A stretch of 36,846 nucleotides of DNA, from positions 1-36,846 of the forward strand of contig CANQKY010000012.1 in assembly GCA_947624575.1 (NCBI GenBank). The letters are read 5' to 3'. A program made the translations under genes and the position numbers. Under the pieces are notes generated by a model. That model did not search any database. It worked only from the letters and a program-made list of their open reading frames with translations, and had not been told where the DNA came from. Below, one piece after another: positions 1 to 7,466 of the stretch; position 1 is the first letter of the stretch; each line of letters opens with the position of its first letter. Origin of the DNA: an uncultured Clostridia bacterium (lineage in GTDB: Bacteria > Bacillota > Clostridia > Oscillospirales > Ruminococcaceae).

Positions 1-1
1 T

Positions 2-244
2 TCGGATACCGCCGAGTTCGGCGATTACGAGACCGGCAAGCGGATCATCACCGATGAGACCAAGGCGGAGATGCGTCAGGTGCTCAAGGAGATTCAGGAC
101 GGCACCTTTGCACTCAAGTGGATCACCGAGAATAAGATGAACCGCCCGCACTTCCGCGCACAGCGGCATATCGAGGCTTCTCATCAGCTCGAAAAGGTCG
201 GCAAGGAGCTTCGGAAGATGTACTCCTGGAATAAGGAAGACTAA
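2..244 (+). CDS. ilvC: Ketol-acid reductoisomerase, C-terminal end (partial)
   Basis: Only the last 80 codons are inside the window; the gene continues upstream of base 1. The encoded stretch begins [12 protein letters not shown] and ends [12 protein letters not shown] plus four residues. This matches the C-terminal helical domain of class I KARI, which converts 2-acetolactate or 2-aceto-2-hydroxybutyrate to the dihydroxyacid in valine/isoleucine synthesis using Mg2+ and NADPH. The GDY-TG-RII segment and the RPHF-A-RRIE-like segment (here [12 protein letters not shown]) are characteristic of the family. The stop is followed 13 bases later by a strong terminator, so ilvC is the last gene of its transcript. 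The identification is firm although the Rossmann domain cannot be seen. Confidence 0.93.
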   Translation, partial: SDTAEFGDYETGKRIITDETKAEMRQVLKEIQDGTFALKWITENKMNRPHFRAQRHIEASHQLEKVGKELRKMYSWNKED

Positions 245-257
245 TCATAGCTCATGC

Positions 258-290
258 AAAACGGCTCGCCTAATAAAGGCGAGCCGTTTT
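258..290 (+). terminator. Intrinsic terminator after ilvC
   Basis: A perfect 13-bp stem, AAAACGGCTCGCC with GGCGAGCCGTTTT, flanks a 7-base loop (TAATAAA). The T run forms the 3' end of the stem. It separates ilvC from rmuC. Confidence 0.9.
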
Positions 291-299
291 CAATAGTGA

Positions 300-328
300 T
301 TGTTTTCCTCTCTTGGTTGTGGTAGAAT
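300..328 (+). promoter_or_regulatory. Probable sigma-A promoter of rmuC
   Basis: TTGTTT (300-305) and TAGAAT (323-328) are separated by exactly 17 bases, 20 bases upstream of the rmuC start. It sits directly behind the ilvC terminator, where an independent promoter is expected. Confidence 0.6.
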
Positions 329-348
329 GTTAGTAAGGAAGTGATAAA

Positions 349-1542
349 ATGGAACTCTATCTTTCAGTTGCCGCACTGATCGCGGCGATCGCGACGCTGT
401 TGGTCGTGCTGTTTAAAAAGCCTGCCGGCGACCCGAAAATAGATTTGCTGTCCCAGAAGCTGGAGCTGACCGCCGGAGCAACCGAACGGAAGCTGGAACA
501 GCTTTCGGGTAAAATGGGCGAGCTGACCGAGAAAAACCATACCCAGCTTGCCGAGATGCTCCGACAGCAGCAGGAATCCGGCGACCGCCAGACCCGTCGG
601 GTGGGCGAGTTTATGGAGCAGATGCAGCAAAGCAACGAAAAGAAGCTGGAGGAAATGCGGAAAACGGTAGACGAAAAGCTGACCGAAACGCTCAATACCC
701 GTTTGTCCGCCTCCTTTCAAACGGTGTCCAAACAGCTGGAAGATGTGTATAAAAGCCTTGGCGAGATGAAGCGACTGTCGACCGATGTGACCGGCAGCGT
801 AAAGGGACTCAACCGCATTCTCACCAATGTGAAATCCCGCGGCACATGGGCGGAGGTACAGCTGGGGAATATTCTGGACGAAACCATTCCCGGTATGTAT
901 GAGACCAATGTGAAAACCAATCCCAAATACAACGGACAGGTGGAGTTTGCGGTCAGAATCCCCTCGATGCAGGACGATACCGTTACATGGCTTCCGATCG
1001 ACTCCAAGTTCCCGATGGAGGATTACGCCCGTCTGGCAGCTGCCGCGGAGGAGGGTGACGCGGCGGGACTGGAAGCGGCGCGAAAGGCGCTGGAGCGGCG
1101 TGTGCAGGACGAGGCAAAGCTGGTGCGCCAGTACATAGCGCCGCCCGAAACCACCCCCTTTGCGATTTTGTATCTCGCCACCGAGGGACTGTATGCCGAG
1201 ATCATGTCCTCCCGAAGCGGGCTGGCGGAAAAATTACAGGCACAGGGGATCATGGTCGCGGGTCCCTCTACCGTTACCGCTCTGCTCAATTCGCTTGCCA
1301 TGGGCTTTCGCACCATGGCGATCAACAAAAAGGCGGAGGAGGTCTGGCAGGTGCTGGGGATCGCCAAGGCACAGTATGAGAAGTTTGGCGATCTGCTGCA
1401 AAAGGCACGGAAAAAGGTGGAGGAAGCCGGAAAGGTGCTGGAGGACGCCGACCGTCGCAACAACATCATTCAAAAGCGGCTGAAAAATGTGGAAACGCTC
1501 GATTCTCCCGAAGCCGCCGAGCTGCTTTTGCCGGAGGAATAA
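349..1542 (+). CDS. rmuC: DNA recombination protein RmuC family
   Basis: A 397-residue protein with an N-terminal membrane anchor (about residues 4-22), a long charged coiled coil (about 30-150), then the conserved RmuC domain. Recognisable segments are GSVKGLNRILTNVKSRGTWAEVQLGNIL, broken here as GLNRILTNVKSRG and TWAEVQLGNILDE, followed by LPIDSKFPMEDY and a C-terminal KAQYEKFGDLL helix. RmuC proteins limit inversion and rearrangement at short inverted repeats; the core is related to restriction-type nucleases, but the biochemical activity is poorly defined. The start is set by GGAAGTG 8-14 bases upstream. The downstream acetyltransferase begins 2 bases after the stop, so the two are co-transcribed. 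Confidence 0.93.
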   Translation: MELYLSVAALIAAIATLLVVLFKKPAGDPKIDLLSQKLELTAGATERKLEQLSGKMGELTEKNHTQLAEMLRQQQESGDRQTRRVGEFMEQMQQSNEKKLEEMRKTVDEKLTETLNTRLSASFQTVSKQLEDVYKSLGEMKRLSTDVTGSVKGLNRILTNVKSRGTWAEVQLGNILDETIPGMYETNVKTNPKYNGQVEFAVRIPSMQDDTVTWLPIDSKFPMEDYARLAAAAEEGDAAGLEAARKALERRVQDEAKLVRQYIAPPETTPFAILYLATEGLYAEIMSSRSGLAEKLQAQGIMVAGPSTVTALLNSLAMGFRTMAINKKAEEVWQVLGIAKAQYEKFGDLLQKARKKVEEAGKVLEDADRRNNIIQKRLKNVETLDSPEAAELLLPEE

Positions 1543-1543
1543 G

Positions 1544-2326
1544 ATGCTCACAAACGACCGGATCATGCAGATCGCTTTGGAGCAGTCGGCAATCGACAGC
1601 GGCTGTGCGCCGTCCGATTTTCTGGCGCCGGAGCATAAGATCGTCCTTTCCCGACCGCATCAGGCGGCACGGCGGTATTTGCAGCTTCCGTTTGACTGCG
1701 ACCTCACTTCCTATGGAGATCATGTGGTGGCGTCGGTCTCGCCCGAGGTAAAGGACGCGGTTGCCGATTATCTCTCCGGCTGTGACGCCGCGCTTTGCTT
1801 TGAAACGCCACGGCTCCATCTGCTGGAGGAAGCACTGTCGCCCTTTGGGCTGTCGGTCTGCTTTATGGCGGAGTATTTCCTGCCGGATACCCGACAGCTT
1901 CGGCAGCTCACCTGCGGGTATGAAACCTGCCTGCTGGAGACAGAGGAACTGGCAAACCTTGATCACGCGCTTTGGCATAACGCTTTGTCGACCGAGCGCC
2001 CGCAGCTGGACCGGCTGGCGGTCGGCGCCTATGATCGGGGAGAATTGGTGGGACTGGCGGGCGCTTCCGCCGACTGTGATACCATGTGGCAGATCGGGAT
2101 CGATGTACTGCCCGCCTACCGGCGGCAGGGGATCGCCTCGGCGCTGGTCGCACAGCTTGCCCTTGCGGTATTAAGCCGCGACTTGGTGCCGTTTTACTGT
2201 TGCGCCTGGTCGAATATCCGCTCGGCGCGTACCGCCATTCGCGCCGGCTTTCGCCCCGCATGGGTCACCATCACCGCCAAGAAAAAAGAATTTGTAACAC
2301 AAATGTATGATAGAACAAGGCTGTAA
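1544..2326 (+). CDS. GNAT-family N-acetyltransferase
   Basis: A 260-residue protein. The C-terminal third carries the GNAT fold: the acetyl-CoA binding motif A is IGIDVLPAYRRQGIASALV (R-x-x-G-I/A signature), followed by a YCCAWSNIRSARTAIRAGF segment typical of motif B. The N-terminal 130 residues do not resemble a named domain and may bind substrate; the substrate is unknown. An in-frame reading could start further upstream inside rmuC, but ATG 1544 has GGAGGAAT immediately before it and starts one base after the rmuC stop, so it is preferred. Its tight coupling to rmuC suggests co-expression but does not reveal a function. Confidence 0.87.
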   Translation: MLTNDRIMQIALEQSAIDSGCAPSDFLAPEHKIVLSRPHQAARRYLQLPFDCDLTSYGDHVVASVSPEVKDAVADYLSGCDAALCFETPRLHLLEEALSPFGLSVCFMAEYFLPDTRQLRQLTCGYETCLLETEELANLDHALWHNALSTERPQLDRLAVGAYDRGELVGLAGASADCDTMWQIGIDVLPAYRRQGIASALVAQLALAVLSRDLVPFYCCAWSNIRSARTAIRAGFRPAWVTITAKKKEFVTQMYDRTRL

Positions 2327-2333
2327 ACGAACT

Positions 2334-2362
2334 ACCGCCCCGCGTTTATGCGGGGCGGTGGT
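2334..2362. terminator. Bidirectional terminator hairpin between convergent genes
   Basis: A 10-bp perfect stem, ACCGCCCCGC (2334-2343) with GCGGGGCGGT (2350-2359), and a 6-base loop. It lies between the stops of the acetyltransferase (+) and the hydrolase (-). Poly-T runs are short, so termination strength is uncertain. Confidence 0.65.
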
Positions 2363-3313
2363 TTATCCGATGTTCTTTGAGAGAAAGTCCGATACCGTTT
2401 GCCAGTAGGTGTCGGAATCGGTCAGCGCGGCGGCGTTGTGACCGGCGCCCTCGATCAGACAAAGCTCATTCTGCTCGGACGGGTGACTGTCGTAAAGGGA
2501 CTGCACCGTGTTTGGCGGGAGGGTGTCGTCCGCACTGCCGCCGAGGAACAGGATCGGCAGATGCGCCTGCTCGACGGATTTGACCACCGAACCGTCGGTC
2601 ATCACGCTGTACGCGGCTTTTGCGCTCACCATATTGCTGAGGAAGGTAAGTAACGGCTGAGCGGGCAGGCGCAGGGTCTTTTTGATCTGGTGGCGAAACA
2701 GTGTCTGCAATTCGGCATAGCTGCTGTCCGCAATGATGGCGGATACCTGCTTCGGCAGACCCGACTGCACCGATAAAAGCGCCGCCGCGCCGCCGGTAGA
2801 AAGCCCGAACAGTACGACTTTAGCGTCCTCCCGCTGCTTTACCAGATAGTTGCACCAGGCGGCAATATCCTTCCGCTCAACCCAGCCCAGTCCCAGCGTG
2901 TCGCCCTCGCTTTTGCCGCAGCCGCGCAGATCGGGCAGCAGCACATTGTAGCCAAGCTCGTAAAACCGTGCGCCGTAGGCAGCCATCGACTCGGCGTCCC
3001 CACGGTAGCCGTGCGCGACCAGCGCGTACCGGTCGGAATCGGGGCGGTTGACAAGATACCCGTGCAGGAGCAGCCCGTCCTGTGAAATGCGTACCTCATT
3101 GTATGCCGCTTTTGTCAGCCAGTCGGCGTCCGGCATCTGGGTACCGATCCGCTCGGCAGCGGCGGCTTCGGGATACCGCTCGGTCCAAACGGTATTTTCA
3201 CGCGAAAACCCGATCTGATAATACCGGTTCCCCGCCAAAAAGCCCAGCACGATCAAAAGGATCAGAAGGATTATCACCAAAACGATCCCAAGTCTTTTTT
3301 TGAATCGGCTCAT
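2363..3313 (-). CDS. Membrane-anchored alpha/beta hydrolase
   Basis: A 316-residue protein. After a basic start (MSRFKKRLG) comes one hydrophobic segment of about 20 residues (VLVIILLILLIVLGFLAG), so the catalytic domain is probably held outside the membrane. The alpha/beta-hydrolase fold shows an oxyanion region (ALVAHGYRGD), a conserved LLPDLRGCGKSEG strand, the nucleophile elbow FGLSTGGAA (Ser in G-x-S-x-G), an Asp candidate in GGSADDTLPP, and the His in GAGHNAA. This resembles the YqkD/BEM46-like serine hydrolases seen in Firmicutes; the substrate is unknown. A longer reading upstream exists, but the ATG at 3313 has GGGAGGTG at good spacing and gives a proper signal-anchor. Confidence 0.88.
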   Translation of the reverse strand: MSRFKKRLGIVLVIILLILLIVLGFLAGNRYYQIGFSRENTVWTERYPEAAAAERIGTQMPDADWLTKAAYNEVRISQDGLLLHGYLVNRPDSDRYALVAHGYRGDAESMAAYGARFYELGYNVLLPDLRGCGKSEGDTLGLGWVERKDIAAWCNYLVKQREDAKVVLFGLSTGGAAALLSVQSGLPKQVSAIIADSSYAELQTLFRHQIKKTLRLPAQPLLTFLSNMVSAKAAYSVMTDGSVVKSVEQAHLPILFLGGSADDTLPPNTVQSLYDSHPSEQNELCLIEGAGHNAAALTDSDTYWQTVSDFLSKNIG

Positions 3314-3335
3314 CGGGAACACCTCCCTTGTTTTA

Positions 3336-3364
3336 AGATTACCATATCCCGCAGAAAAAAACAA
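3336..3364 (-). promoter_or_regulatory. Possible promoter of the hydrolase gene
   Basis: On the minus strand, TTGTTT (3364-3359) and TAATCT (3341-3336) are 17 bases apart. The -10 is a weak match. It lies back-to-back with the consensus plus-strand promoter at 3373. Confidence 0.4.
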
Positions 3365-3372
3365 GATTTTCC

Positions 3373-3401
3373 TTGACAACCTTTTGCTCATCGGGTATAA
3401 T
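3373..3401 (+). promoter_or_regulatory. Consensus sigma-A promoter of the riboswitch/exchanger transcript
   Basis: TTGACA (3373-3378) and TATAAT (3396-3401) are both perfect, with a 17-base spacer. Transcription would start near 3408, just before the riboswitch. Confidence 0.9.
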
Positions 3402-3406
3402 ACTTC

Positions 3407-3489
3407 CATAAGGGAGTAATCGGCTCTCGCTTGAGAGTGACGAAGTTCAACATACCCGGGCGCACGCCCTGGCTTCGGATCAAACGATC
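3407..3489 (+). promoter_or_regulatory. yybP-ykoY-like (Mn2+) riboswitch aptamer
   Basis: The leader carries the two short conserved motifs of the yybP-ykoY family in the right order: GGGAGTA near the 5' end (3412-3418) and CAACATACC before the second helix (3448-3456). Between them lies a clean hairpin, CTCTC-GCTT-GAGAG (3424-3437). After the second motif comes a GGGCG-CAC-GCCC hairpin and a CGAAG...CTTCG closing pairing. The family senses Mn2+ and usually turns on metal export genes. The aptamer's 3' closing strand overlaps the terminator's 5' arm (CTTAT can pair with ATAAG at 3408-3412), so ligand binding would be expected to prevent termination. The family call was made by eye from motifs, not by a covariance-model score. 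Confidence 0.85.
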
Positions 3490-3536
3490 AGACTTATACA
3501 TGGCTGCGGCTGTGTATGGGTCTTTTTTATTTTTTA
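3490..3536 (+). terminator. Riboswitch expression-platform terminator
   Basis: A 12-bp stem with three G-U wobbles, AGACTTATACAT (3490-3501) with GTGTATGGGTCT (3512-3523), and a 10-base loop, is followed by a T-rich run interrupted by one A. It lies between the aptamer and the exchanger start, as required for transcriptional control. Confidence 0.85.
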
Positions 3537-3554
3537 AAAGAAAGGACGAGGAAA

Positions 3555-4514
3555 ATGCTCTATGTAGGATACCTGATTCTGGCGGTTTTGGTGGTTCTTT
3601 TCGCGGTCAAGTGCGGAGATTATGTCGATCTCATCGACAAGAAATCGAACCTGAGCGGCGCGTTTATCGGAGGGGTGATCTTAGCGGCGGTCACCTCGCT
3701 GCCCGAGCTGTTCACAAGCCTTTCCGCCACCCTCTGGCTCCATCAGCCGGAGCTTGTGATGGGAAACATTTTCGGCAGCAATCTGTTTAACCTTGCGGTA
3801 CTGGGATTTTTGATTCTGATTTCCGCCCGTAAATTTCTCACCGCCTATGTTGCCGCCAGTCATCGGCGGGTCTTGGGGTTGTGCCTTGCCATTTATCTGT
3901 TGGTGGCGGTTTATGTCTGGTTCTGCGGCGGAGCAAGATGGCTTTCCTGGATCCCCACGGCGGCGATTTTGTTCATCTATGCCTACGCGATCCGCGATAT
4001 GTCGGGGGACAGCGGCGAGGAGGACGAGAAGGAGGACAATTCGCCCCTCACGCTGCGGCAGGTCGTGATCCGGTTTGTGATCGTGGCGGTCTGCCTGGTG
4101 GTTGCCAGTATCATCATCACACAGGTGAGCGATAAGATTTCGGACGCGCTCTCGCTCGGTAAGACCTTTGCGGGCGCATTGCTCCTTGGTGTGGTGACCT
4201 CTCTGCCGGAGCTTGCCTCCTGCATCGTACTGCTTCGGCGGAACAACTACAACGCCATGGCGGGGAACCTGATCGGAAGCTGTATCTTCAACTGTACCAT
4301 TATGTCACTGTGCGACATCGTCACCTTCTCCGATCCAATCTACAGCAATTCCGGCTCCAGTATGCTTTTGATCGGCTGTCTGGTGGTCAGCACATTAGCG
4401 GCATTCTGCCTGCTGCATGAGAAAAAGCGGGACGCCGCACGGCTGCCGGTTACGGCTGTCACCACCGGCGTCTGCGTGGCGGCATATCTCGTGTTTCTGA
4501 TTTGGGGAAGATAA
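3555..4514 (+). CDS. CaCA-family calcium/sodium (cation) antiporter, YrbG-like
   Basis: A 319-residue integral membrane protein built as two inverted halves, each with the alpha-repeat of cation exchangers. Repeat 1 has AAVTSLPEL followed by GNIFGSNLFNL; repeat 2 has GVVTSLPEL followed by GNLIGSCIFN. About ten membrane segments are visible, with a charged cytoplasmic loop (DSGEEDEKEDN) between the halves. Such proteins exchange Ca2+ or related cations for Na+ or H+ at the cytoplasmic membrane. Since the gene sits behind a Mn2+-type riboswitch, export of Mn2+ is a reasonable inference. A longer in-frame reading starts inside the terminator and is rejected; ATG 3555 has GGACGAGG just upstream. 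Confidence 0.92.
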   Translation: MLYVGYLILAVLVVLFAVKCGDYVDLIDKKSNLSGAFIGGVILAAVTSLPELFTSLSATLWLHQPELVMGNIFGSNLFNLAVLGFLILISARKFLTAYVAASHRRVLGLCLAIYLLVAVYVWFCGGARWLSWIPTAAILFIYAYAIRDMSGDSGEEDEKEDNSPLTLRQVVIRFVIVAVCLVVASIIITQVSDKISDALSLGKTFAGALLLGVVTSLPELASCIVLLRRNNYNAMAGNLIGSCIFNCTIMSLCDIVTFSDPIYSNSGSSMLLIGCLVVSTLAAFCLLHEKKRDAARLPVTAVTTGVCVAAYLVFLIWGR

Positions 4515-4529
4515 ATTTTGAAATAGTGC

Positions 4530-4558
4530 TGGACATTTTTGAACCGCTGTGATAAAAT
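4530..4558 (+). promoter_or_regulatory. Promoter of the pyr operon
   Basis: TGGACA (4530-4535) and TAAAAT (4553-4558) with a 17-base spacer. TGA immediately before the -10 gives an extended -10 element. The PyrR leader follows within 20 bases. Confidence 0.75.
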
Positions 4559-4577
4559 GGAAAGCAGGAAAGCACCG

Positions 4578-4611
4578 TTCCTTTAAGTCAGTCCTGTGAG
4601 ACGGCAAGGAA
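4578..4611 (+). promoter_or_regulatory. PyrR-binding loop (pyr attenuator anti-antiterminator)
   Basis: The stem TTCCTT (4578-4583) with AAGGAA (4606-4611) encloses AGTCCTGTGAGAC, which fits the PyrR-binding consensus of Bacillus and other Firmicutes (AGUCC-N-G-N-GAG, then a pyrimidine or purine and CU-like bases). UMP/UTP-bound PyrR would stabilise this hairpin and so allow the terminator at 4658 to form. A further stem, ATACGG with CTGTAT (4625-4647), lies between them. The location directly before pyrR is the classic arrangement. Confidence 0.9.
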
Positions 4612-4657
4612 ATCCGGTTGATTCATACGGGAGTGGTACGCCTGTATCATCAGATCG

Positions 4658-4690
4658 ATCCGCGCTGTCTTTGGACGGCGCGGATTTTTT
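4658..4690 (+). terminator. pyr operon attenuator terminator
   Basis: A 12-bp stem with one G-U pair, ATCCGCGCTGTC with GACGGCGCGGAT, a TTTG loop, and a run of T residues. It lies 16 bases before the pyrR start codon and downstream of the PyrR-binding loop. Confidence 0.93.
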
Positions 4691-4705
4691 GTATGGAGGG
4701 ATCAT

Positions 4706-5224
4706 ATGGTCGGAAAGGTGATTTTGGACGGCGCCGCCATGCAGCGGGCGATCTCCCGAATTTCCTATGAAATATTGGAGCGGAATGCGGGCAGTGCGGA
4801 CCTTTGCATCGTCGGGATCTGCTCTCGCGGGGTACAGCTTGCCGAGCGGATCGCCGCCCGCCTGTCCGAGATCGAGCAGACGGAGATACCGGTCGGCGCG
4901 ATCGACATCACCCGCTTTCGAGACGATAAAAAATCCGAGACAGCGGAGGATCGCACCAACCTGCCCTTTTCGGTGGAGAATCAAAATGTTGTTTTGGTGG
5001 ACGATGTGATGTACACCGGCCGCAGCGCACGCGCCGCGATCGACGCGGTGATGGCGCACGGTCGCCCGCGCACGATCCGGCTGGCTGTATTGGTGGATCG
5101 CGGGCATCGGGAGCTTCCGATCCGCGCCGACTTTGTGGGGAAAAACCTGCCCACCTCCCGTGAGGAGGAAGTGCGGGTGATGGTCACCGAGCGGGACGGC
5201 GTTGATAAAACGATCTTACTGTGA
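4706..5224 (+). CDS. pyrR: Bifunctional pyr operon attenuator / uracil phosphoribosyltransferase PyrR
   Basis: A 172-residue protein, close to the usual 180. It has the phosphoribosyltransferase fold with the PRPP-binding motif VVLVDDVMYTGRSARAA (about residues 93-109) and the conserved IVGICSRG and RGHRELPIRADFVGKNLPTS segments of PyrR. PyrR binds pyr mRNA leaders in response to UMP/UTP to promote termination, and usually also has weak uracil phosphoribosyltransferase activity. Its own target (4578-4611) and terminator lie directly upstream, so it is autoregulated with the rest of the operon. The start is ATG 4706 with GGAGGG at good spacing. Confidence 0.97.
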   Translation: MVGKVILDGAAMQRAISRISYEILERNAGSADLCIVGICSRGVQLAERIAARLSEIEQTEIPVGAIDITRFRDDKKSETAEDRTNLPFSVENQNVVLVDDVMYTGRSARAAIDAVMAHGRPRTIRLAVLVDRGHRELPIRADFVGKNLPTSREEEVRVMVTERDGVDKTILL

Positions 5225-5237
5225 CGGAGGGCGGATC

Positions 5238-6527
5238 ATGGCAGCGATTTTATTGAAACACGGCAGGCTGATCGACCCGATGGGGGAGACGGACGAGGTG
5301 GGGGATATCCTGCTGAAAAACGGCGTGATCGCCGCGGTCGGCGGTGAGATCACCGAGCCTGCGGCGGAGCTATTCGACTGCACGGGGCTTACCGTGCTGC
5401 CCGGGCTTATCGATATGCACACTCACCTGCGCGACCCCGGGCAAACCGAAAAGGAGGACCTTTTTACCGGTTGCGCGGCGGCAGCGGCAGGGGGCGTGAC
5501 CGGCGTGGTCTGTATGCCGAACACCCGCCCGCCGCTCGATTCGCCGGAGCTGATCGGCGCACTGCTCAGCCGTGCCAAAACGGCAAAGGCGCATGTCTAT
5601 CCGGTCGCCTGTATGACAAAGGGAATGGCGGGGCAGGAGCTTTCTGATTATGCCGCGCTGAAAAAAGCGGGTGCGGTTGCCGTCTCGGACGACGGGAAGC
5701 CGGTGGCAAGCGCCGGACAAATGCTTTCGGTGATCGGCGCGGCAAAGCAGGCGGGACTGCTGCCGATCTCCCACTGTGAGGATATGACCATCATCAAAAA
5801 CGGCATCGTCCATGCGGGCGAAACGGCACGCCGTCTGGGTCTGGCGGGTATGCACCGCGCTTCGGAGGACAGCATCACCGCGCGGGAGATCTCCCTTGCC
5901 GAGAGCATCGGCGCGCCGATCCATATCGCCCATGTCAGCACACGGGGCGCCGCGGCGGTGATACGGGACGCAAAAAGGCGGGGTGTAAGGGTCACCGCCG
6001 AAACCTGTCCGCACTATTTTATGCTGACCGATGACCTCATCTCGTCTCTCGACGCGGACTATCGCATGAACCCGCCTTTGCGGGAAGAGGCGGATCGGCA
6101 GGCGATTTTGGAGGCGGTCTGTGACGGCACGATCGACTGTATCGTTACCGATCACGCGCCGCACACACCGGCGGAAAAGGCGGATTTCTACAAAGCGCCG
6201 AACGGCGTGATCGGCATGGAGACCTCGTTTGCCGCGTCCTATACCGCGCTGGTGAAAACAGGAAGGCTGACCCTGCTCGACCTCGCGAAGAAGATGTCCC
6301 TTGCTCCGGCACGGCTTTTGTCCCTGTCCGGCGGCGGACTCGGCGTGGGAATGCCCGCCGATCTGGCGGTGGTGGACGAAAAAGAAGTGTGGACGGTCGA
6401 TCCCGAACGGCTGCACGGGAAATCCAAAAACTGTGTCTTTAAGGGACAAACGCTCACCGGCAGGGTGAAGGCAACATTTCTGGCAGGTACTCTTGTCTAT
6501 CGGGACGAAAATATAGAAAGGAAGTAA
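5238..6527 (+). CDS. pyrC: Dihydroorotase (class I)
   Basis: A 429-residue amidohydrolase that cyclises carbamoyl-aspartate to dihydroorotate, step 3 of de novo UMP synthesis. Metal and active-site motifs are intact: DMHTHLRDPGQTEKED (two metal His and substrate Arg), AVSDDGKP (bridging Asp of the Bacillus-type enzyme), ISHCED, HIAHVST and the catalytic Asp in TDHAPHTP. The length is typical of class I PyrC. The start ATG 5238 follows CGGAGG and lies 13 bases after pyrR; a longer in-frame reading would overlap pyrR and is not needed. Confidence 0.96.
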   Translation: MAAILLKHGRLIDPMGETDEVGDILLKNGVIAAVGGEITEPAAELFDCTGLTVLPGLIDMHTHLRDPGQTEKEDLFTGCAAAAAGGVTGVVCMPNTRPPLDSPELIGALLSRAKTAKAHVYPVACMTKGMAGQELSDYAALKKAGAVAVSDDGKPVASAGQMLSVIGAAKQAGLLPISHCEDMTIIKNGIVHAGETARRLGLAGMHRASEDSITAREISLAESIGAPIHIAHVSTRGAAAVIRDAKRRGVRVTAETCPHYFMLTDDLISSLDADYRMNPPLREEADRQAILEAVCDGTIDCIVTDHAPHTPAEKADFYKAPNGVIGMETSFAASYTALVKTGRLTLLDLAKKMSLAPARLLSLSGGGLGVGMPADLAVVDEKEVWTVDPERLHGKSKNCVFKGQTLTGRVKATFLAGTLVYRDENIERK

Positions 6528-6532
6528 AGCAT

Positions 6533-7447
6533 ATGTCACTGGATCGTTTGATAAAGGGAATTATCGAGAAAAACAACCCCACGGTGGTGGGACTGGACCC
6601 AAAGCTCAGCTATTTGCCGGAGTATCTGCTGCGGGAGGCGATGGAGAACGCACCCGATCCGCTGACCGGCGCGGCGGACGCGCTGCTGCGCTTCAACCGT
6701 GCGCTGATCGATGCCCTTTGCGACATTGTACCGGCGGTCAAGCCGCAGTGCGCTTACTATGAGATGTACGGCTGGCAGGGTATGCGTACCCTGTGTGAAA
6801 CGGTCTCCTATGCACGGGAAAAGGGCATGTATGTCATCATCGACGGCAAACGGAATGACATCGGCTCCACGATGGAGGCATATGCCGCAGCTCACCTCGG
6901 GCATACGGCGGTCGGCGAAACACAGCTTCGTGCGTTTGCGGGCGATGCACTGACGGTCAACGGCTATCTTGGCAGTGACGGGATCGATCCATTGCTGACG
7001 GTCTGCAAAAAGGAGGATCGCGGCATCTTTGTGCTGGTCAAGACCTCCAATCCCTCGTCGGGCGAATTGCAGGATCGGCTGATCGGGGATCAGCCTGTCT
7101 ATGAGATCATGGGCGAAATGTGCGAGCAATGGGGCGCCGACCAAATAGGCGAATACGGTTACAGCGCGGTCGGCGCGGTGGTAGGTGCCACCTATCCGGA
7201 GCAGCTTTCCCTGCTGCGGCAAAAACTGCCGCACACCTTTTTCCTGGTGCCTGGCTACGGCGCGCAGGGCGGCGGCGGAAAGGGCGTTGCCGGCGCGTTC
7301 GATCAAAACGGGATCGGCGCGGTGGTCAACTCCTCCCGCGGGATCATCTGTGCGTATCAAAAGGAGGGCTGTGATCCCCACGATTTTGCGGGAGCCGCCC
7401 GCAGAGAAGCACTGAGAATGCAGAAGGACATCACCGAAAATCTTTAA
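6533..7447 (+). CDS. pyrF: Orotidine 5'-phosphate decarboxylase (type 2)
   Basis: A 304-residue protein that removes CO2 from OMP to give UMP, the last step of the pathway. The VVGLDPK substrate-binding strand, KPQCAYYE, and the catalytic Lys/Asp set DGKRNDIGSTMEAYA are present. Extra segments relative to the short PyrF (about 230 residues) place it in the longer type 2 group found in Clostridia and Actinobacteria. It starts 5 bases after pyrC behind GGAAG. The LVPGYGAQGGGGKGV phosphate-binding loop near the C-terminus is intact. Confidence 0.95.
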   Translation: MSLDRLIKGIIEKNNPTVVGLDPKLSYLPEYLLREAMENAPDPLTGAADALLRFNRALIDALCDIVPAVKPQCAYYEMYGWQGMRTLCETVSYAREKGMYVIIDGKRNDIGSTMEAYAAAHLGHTAVGETQLRAFAGDALTVNGYLGSDGIDPLLTVCKKEDRGIFVLVKTSNPSSGELQDRLIGDQPVYEIMGEMCEQWGADQIGEYGYSAVGAVVGATYPEQLSLLRQKLPHTFFLVPGYGAQGGGGKGVAGAFDQNGIGAVVNSSRGIICAYQKEGCDPHDFAGAARREALRMQKDITENL

Positions 7448-7466
7448 CCCTTTTGGAGGCGGGAAT

